This document shows, piece after piece, positions 16,665 through 26,092 of a DNA stretch of 44,137 bases. The stretch is from an uncultured Pelagibacteraceae bacterium (GTDB taxonomy: Bacteria; Pseudomonadota; Alphaproteobacteria; Pelagibacterales; Pelagibacteraceae), in the NCBI GenBank assembly GCA_902559935.1, contig CACEJN010000005.1, forward strand, positions 1-44,137, read 5' to 3'. The translations under genes were made by a program, and so were the position numbers. Position 1 is the stretch's first letter. Each line of letters begins with the position of its first letter. Below the pieces are notes generated by a model that had not been told where the DNA came from, did no database searches, and saw only the letters and a program-made list of their open reading frames with translations.

Positions 16665-18080
16665 ATGAATAAGATTAAACTTATATTCTTAACGCTAGTT
16701 ATTTCATTTACTTTTTCATTAAATGTGAATTCAAAACCAGTACCTGCTTCATTTGCAGATCTTGCAGAAAAATTAATGCCATCTGTTGTAAACATTTCTA
16801 CAACAACCACTATCACAACAAATGCTAATCCTTTTCCTTTTCAATTCCCTCCAGGGTCGCCGTTTGAGGATATGTTTAAAGAATTTGGGACACCTCAAGA
16901 AAGACAATCAGCTGCATTAGGCTCTGGATTTATAATAGATGAGAAAGGAATTGTGGTTACGAATAATCACGTTATCCAAGATGCTGACGACATTATTGTT
17001 AGGGTAAATGGTGACCAAGAATTTAAAGCTAAGGTTTTAGGTGCTGACCCATTAATGGATATTGCTGTTTTAAAATTAGAAACAGATGAAAAGTTTATAC
17101 CGGTTGCATTTGGTGACTCTGATAAAGCAAGAATTGGAGACTGGGTTTTAGCAATTGGAAATCCATTTGGTTTGGGTGGGACGGTAACAGCTGGAATAAT
17201 ATCAGCAAGAAATAGATCAATTGGTTTATCAAGATATGAAGATTTTATTCAAACAGACGCTTCTATCAATTCAGGAAACTCAGGTGGGCCTTTGTTTGAT
17301 ATGAATGGAAATGTAATTGGAATTAATACCGCGATTCTTGGACGTAATGGTTCTATTGGAATTGGATTTTCTATACCATCAAACAGTGCTCAAATTGTAA
17401 TTAAACAATTAATAGAATTTGGTGAAACAAAAAGAGGATGGTTAGGAGTTAGAATTCAAGATGTAACAAAAGAAATTGCTGAAGTTGAAAAATTAGATAA
17501 AGCAAGAGGAGCATTAGTTGCGAGTGTTGCTGAAAACAGTCCTTCAGAAAAAGCAGGAATACAAGCTGGTGATATTATTTTAGAATTTAATGGAGAAAAA
17601 ATAAATCAAATGAAAGAGCTTCCAGCAATTGTTGCACGAACAGAGGTTGGAAAAAAAGTTGAAGTTAAAATTTGGAGAGAAAAAAAAGAGATTATCAAAA
17701 ATGTTGTTTTAGGAAGATTAGAAACTTCAGATGATTTTAAAATAAGTAAAAATCAAGAAACTGAAAAACAAAACAATGAAGAGATCATTGAGAGTTTAAG
17801 AATAGCAGTAAGACCATTAACTAAAGAAGATATTAAAAACAGAAAATTACCAAACCAAACAACAGGAGTGGTAATAACAAAAATTGCAAATAATAGTCCT
17901 ATAGCAAATTCAATAGAACTTAATAGTATTATTATTCAAGCTCAGAAGAAAAAAATTAAATCTGCAGATGATTTGAGAGATATTACTAAAGAAGTTTTAA
18001 ATTCAAATCAAAAAACCATTTTACTTGCAATTTATAATAATCAAAATCAACGAAGATATATTGGCGTTAAGTTAGACTGA
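16665..18080 (+). CDS. degP: Periplasmic Do-family serine protease (DegP/DegQ/MucD type)
   Basis: The protein is 471 residues with a signal peptide (about residues 1-23, ending near NVNSKP). The trypsin-like domain has the full triad: His102 in VTNNHVIQDAD, Asp132 in LMDIAVLK and Ser206 in NSGNSGGPL. PDZ1 begins near residue 258 (GWLGVRIQDVTKEIAE) with AGIQAGDIILEFNGEKI. A second, more degenerate PDZ runs from about residue 375 to the end. It degrades or chaperones misfolded envelope proteins. Its place after hflKC and DUF2065 makes a coherent envelope quality-control operon. A Ser/Gly-proline LA loop (PFPFQFPPGSPFEDMF) resembles the DegQ/MucD form, so the symbol is by family, not by strict orthology. 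Confidence 0.94.
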   Translation: MNKIKLIFLTLVISFTFSLNVNSKPVPASFADLAEKLMPSVVNISTTTTITTNANPFPFQFPPGSPFEDMFKEFGTPQERQSAALGSGFIIDEKGIVVTNNHVIQDADDIIVRVNGDQEFKAKVLGADPLMDIAVLKLETDEKFIPVAFGDSDKARIGDWVLAIGNPFGLGGTVTAGIISARNRSIGLSRYEDFIQTDASINSGNSGGPLFDMNGNVIGINTAILGRNGSIGIGFSIPSNSAQIVIKQLIEFGETKRGWLGVRIQDVTKEIAEVEKLDKARGALVASVAENSPSEKAGIQAGDIILEFNGEKINQMKELPAIVARTEVGKKVEVKIWREKKEIIKNVVLGRLETSDDFKISKNQETEKQNNEEIIESLRIAVRPLTKEDIKNRKLPNQTTGVVITKIANNSPIANSIELNSIIIQAQKKKIKSADDLRDITKEVLNSNQKTILLAIYNNQNQRRYIGVKLD

Positions 18081-18082
18081 TC

Positions 18083-18991
18083 ATGGATTTAAAATCCAAG
18101 ATTATATTAATCTCAGGTCCTACAGCTTCAGGAAAATCAAGTTTTGCAATTAAGCTTGCAAAAAAAGTTAATGGAGAAATTATTAATGCAGACAGTATGC
18201 AAGTATACAAACAGCTTAAAATTTTATCTGCTAGACCAGATCCAAAAAAATACCAGAAAATAAAACATCATTTGTATGGTTTTCATAATGTTACAAAAAA
18301 CTTCTCTACAGGTGATTGGCTGAAGTTAGTAATCAAAAAAATTAGGAAAGTTCAAAAAAGAAAAAAAACTCCAATTCTTGTCGGAGGTACAGGCTTATAC
18401 TTTAAGGCTTTAACCGATGGTTTAGTTAAAATACCAAATATTTCTTTAAAATTAAGAACTCAAATTAGAGATTTACAAAAAAAAATTGGACAAAAGAAGT
18501 TTTATGAAAAGCTTTTAAAATTAGATCCACCCTCAATAGGAAAAATAAAACCTACAGACACTCAAAGATCTATCAGAGCTTATGAGGTAAAAAAATTTAC
18601 AAAAAAATCACTTTATGAATGGTTTAAAAATACAAAATCAAACTTCATGGAAGATGATTTTTTTAGAGTTTATATTGATTACCCAAGACAAGAATTAATT
18701 GAGCGTATTAATCTTAGAACAGAAGAGATGATAGAAAATGGAGCAATAAAAGAAGTAAAAGATTTCATAAAGCTAAGGGTTAGAAAAGATAAAAGTGCCA
18801 ATAAGGCCATTGGGGTTAATGAAATTAGGGAATATTTAAAAAAACAAAAAGATTTGAATGATACTAAAGAAAAAATAGCCATAAAAACTAGACAATACGC
18901 CAAAAGACAAAGCACTTGGGCTAGAGGCAATATGATGAGTTGGATGAAACTAAAGCCAGAAGACATAAATAATTTTTTGAAAAAAATTTAA
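18083..18991 (+). CDS. miaA: tRNA dimethylallyltransferase
   Basis: MiaA transfers a dimethylallyl group to N6 of A37 in tRNAs reading UNN codons. Visible are the P-loop GPTASGKSS at residues 11-19, the substrate-recognition DSMQVYKQLKILSARP, HHLYGF, VGGTGLYFKAL, DTQRSIRAYEV, and the C-terminal AIGVNEI and KTRQYAKRQSTWARGN. The length of 302 residues is normal. It starts 2 bases after the protease stop, so it ends the hflKC-degP-miaA run. The adjacency of miaA and the hfl genes is known from gammaproteobacteria as well (miaA-hfq-hflX-hflKC), although hfq and hflX are absent here. Confidence 0.96.
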   Translation: MDLKSKIILISGPTASGKSSFAIKLAKKVNGEIINADSMQVYKQLKILSARPDPKKYQKIKHHLYGFHNVTKNFSTGDWLKLVIKKIRKVQKRKKTPILVGGTGLYFKALTDGLVKIPNISLKLRTQIRDLQKKIGQKKFYEKLLKLDPPSIGKIKPTDTQRSIRAYEVKKFTKKSLYEWFKNTKSNFMEDDFFRVYIDYPRQELIERINLRTEEMIENGAIKEVKDFIKLRVRKDKSANKAIGVNEIREYLKKQKDLNDTKEKIAIKTRQYAKRQSTWARGNMMSWMKLKPEDINNFLKKI

Positions 18992-19008
18992 AATTTTCAT
19001 TCTTAAAC

Positions 19009-19038
19009 TTGACCAATGAGCACAACTTCAGCTAGATT
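19009..19038 (+). promoter_or_regulatory. Possible ilvB promoter
   Basis: TTGACC (19009-19014) and TAGATT (19033-19038) have an 18-base spacer. Transcription would start almost at the ilvB ATG (19044), so the message would be leaderless. The -10 is imperfect. Readthrough from miaA, 52 bases upstream, is an alternative. Confidence 0.3.
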
Positions 19039-19043
19039 GCGAA

Positions 19044-20810
19044 ATGCCAAAATTATTAACTGGAGCAGAAATTGTTTTTAAATGTCTTAAAGACCAAAAG
19101 GTAGAACATATCTTTGGTTATCCAGGTGGTGCAGTGTTACCGATTTATGATGAATTAAAAAATCATCCTTCTATAAAACATATTTTAGTTAGACACGAGC
19201 AAGGTGCCGGTCACGCAGCCGAAGGTTATGCTAGATCATCAGGAAAACCAGGTGTAGTTTTAGTTACATCAGGTCCTGGAGCCACTAATGTTGTTACAGC
19301 ATTAACTGATGCGTATATGGACTCCGTACCATTGGTTTGTATTTCTGGTCAAGTTCCAACACATTTAATTGGAACAGATGCCTTTCAGGAATGTGATACT
19401 ACAGGAATTACAAGACCTTGTACAAAACACAATTGGTTAGTAAAAGATATTAATGATCTATCTAGAGTCATTCATGAGGCTTTCAGAGTTGCAACAACTG
19501 GAAGACCAGGACCAGTTTTAATCGATATTCCAAAAGATATTCAATTTGCAAAAGCGAAATATAAAAAACCAAACAAAGAAAAAAAACTAAACGGAAAATC
19601 TCACAATAAATTTTCTAAAGATCAAATTGATGAATTAGTAAAATTATTAAGCAAGGCCAAAAAACCAATAATCTATAGTGGCGGAGGAGTAATTAACTCA
19701 GGTCCAAAAGCAAGTCATGCTTTAAGAGAATTTGTTGAGCTAACTGGTTTTCCTATAACTTCTACACTTCAAGGATTAGGTGCATACCCAGGAGATGATA
19801 ATCAATTTTTAGGAATGCTTGGTATGCATGGTACTTATGAAGCAAATAATGCTATGCATGATTGTGATCTTTTAATTAATATTGGTGCAAGATTTGATGA
19901 TCGTATTACCGGAAAAATAGATGAGTTTTCACCAAATTCAAAAAAGGTTCATATTGATATAGATCCATCATCAATTAATAAAATTATTAAGGTAGATCTT
20001 GCAATAGTTGGAGATGTTACGAGTGTCATCAGTAAAATTAATAAGACAATTGCTAAAAGAAAAAATGGTCATAGCAAGTCAAATAAATCAAATATAGCTA
20101 AGTGGTGGGAACAAATTGAAAAATGGAGAGAAAAAGATTCTCTTAATTTTATTAATAGCAATGAAAGTATAAAACCTCAACATGCCGTTCAAAGACTTTA
20201 TGAATTAACTAAGAATAAAGATACTTATGTTACCACTGAAGTTGGACAGCATCAAATGTGGGCTGCTCAACATTATAAATTTAATAAACCAAACAGATGG
20301 ATGACATCTGGTGGCTTAGGAACTATGGGGTATGGATTGCCAGCAGCAGTTGGTGTTCAAATTGCTCATCCTGAAAAATTAGTTATTGATATTGCTGGCG
20401 AGGCTTCTGTTTTAATGACTATGCAAGAAATGTCTACGGCAGTTCAATATAATCTTCCTATAAAAATATTTATTTTAAATAACCAATATATGGGAATGGT
20501 AAGACAATGGCAGGAATTATTACATGAAAAAAATTATTCTGAAAGTTATTCTGAAGCATTACCTGATTTTATGAAAATGGCAGAGGCATATGGATGCAAG
20601 GGAATTAAAGTAGATAACCCAGCTGACCTTGATGATAAGATCCAAGAAATGATTGACTACGATGGGCCTGTTATATTTGATTGTCATGTTGATCCTAACG
20701 AGAATTGCTTCCCAATGATACCATCTGGAAAACCTCATAACCAAATGATCTTGGGCCCAAATGATCAAGAGGAAAATAAAATTAAAGGAAAAGGCAAAGC
20801 CTTAGTATAA
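19044..20810 (+). CDS. ilvB: Acetolactate synthase (AHAS) large, catalytic subunit
   Basis: This thiamine-diphosphate enzyme, 588 residues, condenses two pyruvates, or pyruvate with 2-ketobutyrate, for valine/leucine and isoleucine synthesis. Domain order: the PYR domain with [16 protein letters not shown] and the catalytic Glu in [15 protein letters not shown]; the central FAD-type domain ([14 protein letters not shown]); and the ThDP-binding PP domain with [17 protein letters not shown]. The metal-binding GDG/GDA motif reads G452-E453-A454-S455, with Glu where most ThDP enzymes have Asp. The downstream Asn ([14 protein letters not shown]) is present. The gene is followed 5 bases later by its regulatory subunit. 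There is no leader peptide rich in branched-chain residues. The symbol could equally be ilvI. Confidence 0.96.
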   Translation: MPKLLTGAEIVFKCLKDQKVEHIFGYPGGAVLPIYDELKNHPSIKHILVRHEQGAGHAAEGYARSSGKPGVVLVTSGPGATNVVTALTDAYMDSVPLVCISGQVPTHLIGTDAFQECDTTGITRPCTKHNWLVKDINDLSRVIHEAFRVATTGRPGPVLIDIPKDIQFAKAKYKKPNKEKKLNGKSHNKFSKDQIDELVKLLSKAKKPIIYSGGGVINSGPKASHALREFVELTGFPITSTLQGLGAYPGDDNQFLGMLGMHGTYEANNAMHDCDLLINIGARFDDRITGKIDEFSPNSKKVHIDIDPSSINKIIKVDLAIVGDVTSVISKINKTIAKRKNGHSKSNKSNIAKWWEQIEKWREKDSLNFINSNESIKPQHAVQRLYELTKNKDTYVTTEVGQHQMWAAQHYKFNKPNRWMTSGGLGTMGYGLPAAVGVQIAHPEKLVIDIAGEASVLMTMQEMSTAVQYNLPIKIFILNNQYMGMVRQWQELLHEKNYSESYSEALPDFMKMAEAYGCKGIKVDNPADLDDKIQEMIDYDGPVIFDCHVDPNENCFPMIPSGKPHNQMILGPNDQEENKIKGKGKALV

Positions 20811-20815
20811 TCATA

Positions 20816-21364
20816 ATGCCGAAATCGAAATCAGCTTATAGCGTACCTACGAAGAAACAAAAACCAGATACTTACATTTTTGTTGTTTGGGTAGATAATG
20901 AGGCTGGAGTTCTTGCAAGAGTAGTCGGTTTATTTTCTGGTCGAGGTTATAACATTGAGTCGTTAGCTGTTGCTGAGGTTGATGCGGTTAAAAATATTTC
21001 AAGAATAACAATTGTTACTACCGGAACACCTCAAGTAATTGATCAAATAAGACTTCAGTTAACTAAATTAGTGCCTGTTCATAAAGTCGCTGAGTTTAAA
21101 AGAGAAGACAAAAACGTAATATTTAAGGAAATGGCTTTATTTAAAGTAGTAGGCAAAAGAAATAAAATTGAAAAATGCTTAAATGCTTGTAAAAAATTTA
21201 ATCCCATAATATTAGATGAAACAAAATCTTCAGCAGTAATTCAAATAACTGCTTTAAGAAGAGAAATTGATGTAATGAATAAAAAATTAAAGCCTTTGGG
21301 ACTTATAAGTACTTCGAGAACAGGGGCAGTAGCTATGACCAGAGGTGCTAAAATATTTAATTAA
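20816..21364 (+). CDS. ilvN: Acetolactate synthase small, regulatory subunit
   Basis: The regulatory chain of AHAS is 182 residues. An N-terminal ACT domain begins YIFVVWVDNEAGVLARVVGLFSGRGYNIESLAV, with the valine-binding region typical of feedback-inhibited AHAS, and the C-terminal ACT-like half starts near residue 95 (ALFKVVGKRNKIEKC). The gene follows ilvB by 5 bases and precedes ilvC by 18, so stoichiometric coexpression is likely. ilvH is the equally used symbol. Confidence 0.94.
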   Translation: MPKSKSAYSVPTKKQKPDTYIFVVWVDNEAGVLARVVGLFSGRGYNIESLAVAEVDAVKNISRITIVTTGTPQVIDQIRLQLTKLVPVHKVAEFKREDKNVIFKEMALFKVVGKRNKIEKCLNACKKFNPIILDETKSSAVIQITALRREIDVMNKKLKPLGLISTSRTGAVAMTRGAKIFN

Positions 21365-22405
<1,041 letters not shown>

Positions 22406-22414
22406 TAATTGATA

Positions 22415-22504
22415 GTGGAACAAATTCAAAATTTAACAAGAGAAGATTTAAATTTTTTAGTTCAACTATTTTATATAAAATATTCTTCATCCTTATCTAA
22501 ATGA
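22415..22504 (+). CDS. Possible 29-residue ORF, upstream-coupled, unrecognised
   Basis: The frame starts with GTG 22415 (TTG 22409 also in frame) and ends with TGA 22502-22504. That stop overlaps the ATG of the next tiny ORF in an ATGA. The peptide includes LTREDLNFLVQLFYIKYSSS and resembles nothing I can name. The only support is the ATGA linkage, repeated at the next junction, so it could be a decayed gene fragment or a coincidence. Confidence 0.25.
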   Translation: MEQIQNLTREDLNFLVQLFYIKYSSSLSK

Positions 22505-22623
22505 AGAAAAAAATTCCATTCAGATATCCTACAGAAAGATATTTAAATATTATTAAACGAGGATATTCAGATTGTAAGCTCGATAAAAAAAATTTGAAAA
22601 AAGCTTTAACAATCAAATTATGA
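22501..22623 (+). CDS. Possible 40-residue ORF coupled to the sulfatase gene
   Basis: ATG 22501 to TGA 22621-22623, 40 residues, beginning MKKKIPFRYPTERYL. The stop overlaps the ATG of the sulfatase-like gene (ATGA), the standard arrangement for translational coupling. The pattern RYPTERYLNIIKRGYS-x-C-K-L-D faintly resembles the C-terminal end of gamma-glutamylcyclotransferase-like proteins, so it may be a remnant of such a gene. That resemblance is from memory and weak. It is too short to be a full enzyme. Confidence 0.4.
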   Translation: MKKKIPFRYPTERYLNIIKRGYSDCKLDKKNLKKALTIKL

Positions 22624-24365
22624 AAAATTATTTTAATAGAATTAATCTTAATTTAATCTCGATTAGTTTTCTTGTTATTGTAATATTTCCACTAAATTTA
22701 GCAAAAAACAATCAATTCAATTATAATTTAGAATTATTTTTTTCTTTGTTAATTACTGCTTTTATTTTGAGTATAATTTTAATATTTTTAACTATTATAA
22801 CTTTAAAAACCTTATCCGGATTTAAAATATATTCAATTTATTCCAATCTAATTGCATTTGTTTTACTGTGGATATTTATTACTGGTAATTTTCTTCCTAT
22901 ATCAGGTTTATCAGGTCAATTTTTGAATTTAAATTTACCTATTAGGCTTAGATTCGTAATATTAATTAAAATAATATTTATTATTCTTTTTTTTATTTAT
23001 TTAATTAAAAAAGATAAAAACCTCTATTTTTTTAAATTTATTTTTATTTTCACTTTCGTAAATTTAGTTTTTTTATCTTTCAGTATTAAAAAAGATATAA
23101 CAATAAATAAAGAAAATAACCTCAGCAAGTTTGGGAGTAAAAACTTAATTGTTTTAAGTTTTGATGGAATTTCAGGTCATAAAATTTCTAAAGAAATATT
23201 TGATAATAAAATTTTAAATCAAACACTTAAAGATTTTAAACTTTATGAAAATACTATTTCAGGTGCCCCATTCACCACACCTTCTATCATAATTGAACTA
23301 AATGGAAAATATACAAAAAATAATTCTAAAAATATTTTAAATAATGAAAACATTGATACTCTTGTATATGGAACTTATAGAGTTGGACTTTCAGATACAA
23401 ACAAAGGTGTAATCAAATCTCAATTACAAAATTATAATAATTCTTTTAAATTAAATTTGTTTTTCCAAAAATATTGGTTGGGTTCTGTGGGTAGGTGGTC
23501 TTCACCGATTGGTATAATTTTGCTTAAACCTCTAATATATAATGATATGTATAAAACCTTTATAGAGTCAGTATCATTTAATAATAAAGACAAGAATAAC
23601 CCATTCGATTTTATTACTAGTAGAGATAAAGTAGATTTATATGAACTCGATATTATTTTAGATCAAATAAATTTTGATGAAAGCTTAAAAAATGTTATCC
23701 GAATGTATCATTTTACCTTTTCCCATTGGCCAATTAAATTAAATGAAGATTGTAAAGAAATAGATTCCTTTAGTGATAATATTCAAGCATCACAATATGA
23801 ACAAATAATGTTAAAATGTATTTCAAAAAAAATTGTTAAATTTATAAATAAACTTAAAGGTCAAAATATTTATGATAATTCAATGATTGTGATAAAATCT
23901 GATCATGCAAAACCAAATTGTAATGAGACACGTCACACAAAGTATAAAATATCAGATTTTTATAATCCACAGTGCAATCCACATTATAGCGAATATCCAT
24001 ACACTGAAAAATTGAATAATCATTTTTATTATGGTTTTGGCAGGTACAAACCATTTATACTGATTAAAGATCAATATCAGACTCGTGATAAAGTTAAAAT
24101 TTCTAAAAAACAGGTTTTTTTACATGATTTAAGTATTACTTTCTGTAATTTTTTTCTAGAACTTAACAATTGTGAAATATCTAATAGAAATGATCTAACT
24201 AAACCTGAAAATGAATTTTCTAATAATAAATATGATATTTATATTACAGAACCTCAATTTACTTTAAGTACAACTAATTTTTCAAAATTAAAAAAATATC
24301 AAATTGAAAGTAATCAAAGTTTTTTAGATTATTTAAAATCAAAGAAGATCATTACTTTAAATTAA
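22620..24365 (+). CDS. Membrane-anchored sulfatase/alkaline phosphatase-superfamily protein
   Basis: The protein is 581 residues. Five membrane segments occupy roughly residues 14-30, 38-63, 72-93, 109-128 and 135-155. A soluble domain then begins NLIVLSFDGISGHKIS, where SFDG supplies the first metal-binding Asp of the superfamily. GAPFTTPSI presents a Thr at the expected nucleophile position, and VIKSDHAKP gives the Asp-His metal pair. A Thr nucleophile and membrane anchor resemble phosphoethanolamine or phosphoglycerol transferases (EptA/LtaS/OpgB-like) more than true sulfatases, which need Cys/Ser. The substrate is not deducible; a role in modifying lipids or envelope glycans is inferred. 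The sequence is very AT-rich, and it stands between core biosynthetic genes and a transporter, so it looks like an accessory insertion. Confidence 0.72.
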   Translation: MKNYFNRINLNLISISFLVIVIFPLNLAKNNQFNYNLELFFSLLITAFILSIILIFLTIITLKTLSGFKIYSIYSNLIAFVLLWIFITGNFLPISGLSGQFLNLNLPIRLRFVILIKIIFIILFFIYLIKKDKNLYFFKFIFIFTFVNLVFLSFSIKKDITINKENNLSKFGSKNLIVLSFDGISGHKISKEIFDNKILNQTLKDFKLYENTISGAPFTTPSIIIELNGKYTKNNSKNILNNENIDTLVYGTYRVGLSDTNKGVIKSQLQNYNNSFKLNLFFQKYWLGSVGRWSSPIGIILLKPLIYNDMYKTFIESVSFNNKDKNNPFDFITSRDKVDLYELDIILDQINFDESLKNVIRMYHFTFSHWPIKLNEDCKEIDSFSDNIQASQYEQIMLKCISKKIVKFINKLKGQNIYDNSMIVIKSDHAKPNCNETRHTKYKISDFYNPQCNPHYSEYPYTEKLNNHFYYGFGRYKPFILIKDQYQTRDKVKISKKQVFLHDLSITFCNFFLELNNCEISNRNDLTKPENEFSNNKYDIYITEPQFTLSTTNFSKLKKYQIESNQSFLDYLKSKKIITLN

Positions 24366-24406
24366 TTTTTTTTTAATTATAATTGTTAAAATACACGGAA
24401 AATTAT

Positions 24407-24415
24407 TGGTATAAT
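24407..24415 (+). promoter_or_regulatory. Extended -10 promoter of the ABC importer operon
   Basis: TGGTATAAT at 24407-24415 is a perfect extended -10 (TGnTATAAT). No well-spaced -35 is present: TTGTTA at 24383-24388 is 21 bases away from TATAAT. The binding-protein start is 55 bases downstream, with a strong GAGGGG Shine-Dalgarno at 24460-24465. Confidence 0.5.
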
Positions 24416-24469
24416 AATTTATAAAATTCACTTATACTTTTTCAAATAAATTTAAATACGAGGGGAATA

Positions 24470-26032
24470 ATGAATACTAAAAATATATTAAGAATTTTAT
24501 TATCACTAGTTCTAGTATTTGGATTTTCTTCAGCATGGGCAAAAACAATCAAATGGTCTATGCAAGGAGACAGTCTAACACTAGATCCGCATGCACAAAA
24601 TGAGGGTCCAACTACTCAGGTTTCAAGGCAAGTCTATGAAGCACTTGTTCAAAGAGGTCTTGATATGAAAATAGGACCAGCTTTAGCAACTAAGTGGAGA
24701 GCAACAGATCCTAATAATTGGGAATTTACATTAAGAAAAGGTGTAAAATTTTCTGATGGTTCTGATATGACATCTGAAGATGTCGTATTTAGTATATTGA
24801 GAGCTAAACAAAGAACATCGGATTTTAAAGAGTACATTAGCACTATCTCAGGAGTTAAAGCGGTTGGTGATCACACTGTTATAATTACAACAAGTAAACC
24901 AAATCCTATTCTGTTAAATCAACTCTCAAATATTTTTATCATGTCTAAAGCATGGTCGGAGAAAAATTTTGCAATGGCACCACAAAATTGGGATGCAGGG
25001 CAAGAAACATTTTCAGCTACAAATGCTTTGGGAACTGGACCTTTTAAAATTACTTTAAGAGAGCCTAACACTAAAACTGTGTTTAAAAGAAATAAACACT
25101 GGTGGGGTGAGATGAAGGATAAAAAAGTAACTCAAATTGAATTACTTCCAATTAAAAATGCAGCTACTAGAGTTGCAGCATTATTATCTGGAGAAATTGA
25201 TATAGTTACAGATGCACCTGTTCAGGATTTAAAAAGAATTGGTTCTTCTTCAGGTCACAAAGTTGAAAGTACAGCACAAATGCGTACAATTTTCTTAGGA
25301 ATGGATCAAGCGGCTGACAAGTTAAGAACAGGTAACACAGGCGATAACCCATTTAAGAAAAAAGAGGTAAGACAAGCTCTTTATCAGGCAATTGATATAG
25401 AGGCGATCAAGAAAAAAGTTATGAGAGGTTTAAGTGAGCCAGCAGGAATTATAACTTTTCCAGGTGTAAATGGTTACACTAAAGATCTTGATAAAAGATT
25501 ACCTTACGATGTTAATGCTGCAAAAAAACTTTTAGCTGATGCAGGTTATCCTAATGGTTTTGATGTTGAACTTAGATGTCCTAACGACAGATATGTAAAC
25601 GATGAAGCAATTTGTACTGCTGTTGTTGGAATGTTAGGTAAAATTGGAGTTAACGTTAACTTATTCGCTCAAACTAAAAGTAAACACTTCAAAGAGCTTA
25701 AAGATGATCAGGGTGATTTCTATATGCTAGGATGGGGTGTTCCAACTTTAGATAGTCACTATGTTTTCCATTACTTATATGAAACTGGTGCTAGCTGGAA
25801 CAAAGTTAACTTTAGTAACGCAGACGTTGATGCTGCAATTAGAGTTATGGAAGGCGAAGTGGATTTAGATAAAAGAAATGCTGCAATTGCAAAAGCTTGG
25901 AAAATTGTAAAAGATGATATTTCTTATCTTCCTTTACATCACCAAGTAATTTCTTGGGCATCTAAAAGTAATGTTGACGTTCCTATCAGACCGAATAACG
26001 AACCATTATTCAGAACTGCTAGTTTTAACTAA
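24470..26032 (+). CDS. ABC transporter family 5 extracellular solute-binding protein
   Basis: The protein is 520 residues with a signal peptide of about 24 residues (hydrophobic ILRILLSLVLVFGFSSAWA, then KTIKW). It has the bacterial extracellular family 5 pattern: SLTLDPHAQNEGPT, QVYEALVQRGLDMKIGPALATKW, FTLRKGVKFSDGSDMTSEDVVFSI, NALGTGPFKI, VRQALYQAIDIEAIKKKVMRG and AKKLLADAGYPNGFDVEL. Family members bind peptides, opines, nickel complexes, dipeptides or glutathione; the sequence does not tell which. It is the first gene of a full importer operon, with the strongest ribosome-binding site in the neighbourhood and a palindrome after its stop. Both suggest it is made in excess over the membrane parts, as is usual for binding proteins. 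Confidence 0.92.
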   Translation: MNTKNILRILLSLVLVFGFSSAWAKTIKWSMQGDSLTLDPHAQNEGPTTQVSRQVYEALVQRGLDMKIGPALATKWRATDPNNWEFTLRKGVKFSDGSDMTSEDVVFSILRAKQRTSDFKEYISTISGVKAVGDHTVIITTSKPNPILLNQLSNIFIMSKAWSEKNFAMAPQNWDAGQETFSATNALGTGPFKITLREPNTKTVFKRNKHWWGEMKDKKVTQIELLPIKNAATRVAALLSGEIDIVTDAPVQDLKRIGSSSGHKVESTAQMRTIFLGMDQAADKLRTGNTGDNPFKKKEVRQALYQAIDIEAIKKKVMRGLSEPAGIITFPGVNGYTKDLDKRLPYDVNAAKKLLADAGYPNGFDVELRCPNDRYVNDEAICTAVVGMLGKIGVNVNLFAQTKSKHFKELKDDQGDFYMLGWGVPTLDSHYVFHYLYETGASWNKVNFSNADVDAAIRVMEGEVDLDKRNAAIAKAWKIVKDDISYLPLHHQVISWASKSNVDVPIRPNNEPLFRTASFN

Positions 26033-26042
26033 TTAAAAATTA

Positions 26043-26076
26043 TTACAAGCCCTTTAAAAATTTAAAGGGCTTGTAA
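26043..26076. terminator. Perfect 16-bp inverted repeat between binding-protein and permease genes
   Basis: Bases 26043-26058 and 26061-26076 are exact reverse complements with only AA between them; the core is AAGCCCTTTAAA. The loop must open to at least four bases, leaving about 15 pairs. No long T run follows, so it is more likely an mRNA-stabilising or partially terminating (attenuating) hairpin than a full terminator. Confidence 0.6.
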
Positions 26077-26092
26077 GTTTAAACCTCACAAA

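Noticed and set aside
19016-19081. 21-residue ORF overlapping the ilvB start, considered as an attenuation leader
   Set aside because: It has only one Leu, two Ile and no Val, no terminator/antiterminator hairpins follow, and it overlaps the ilvB coding sequence.
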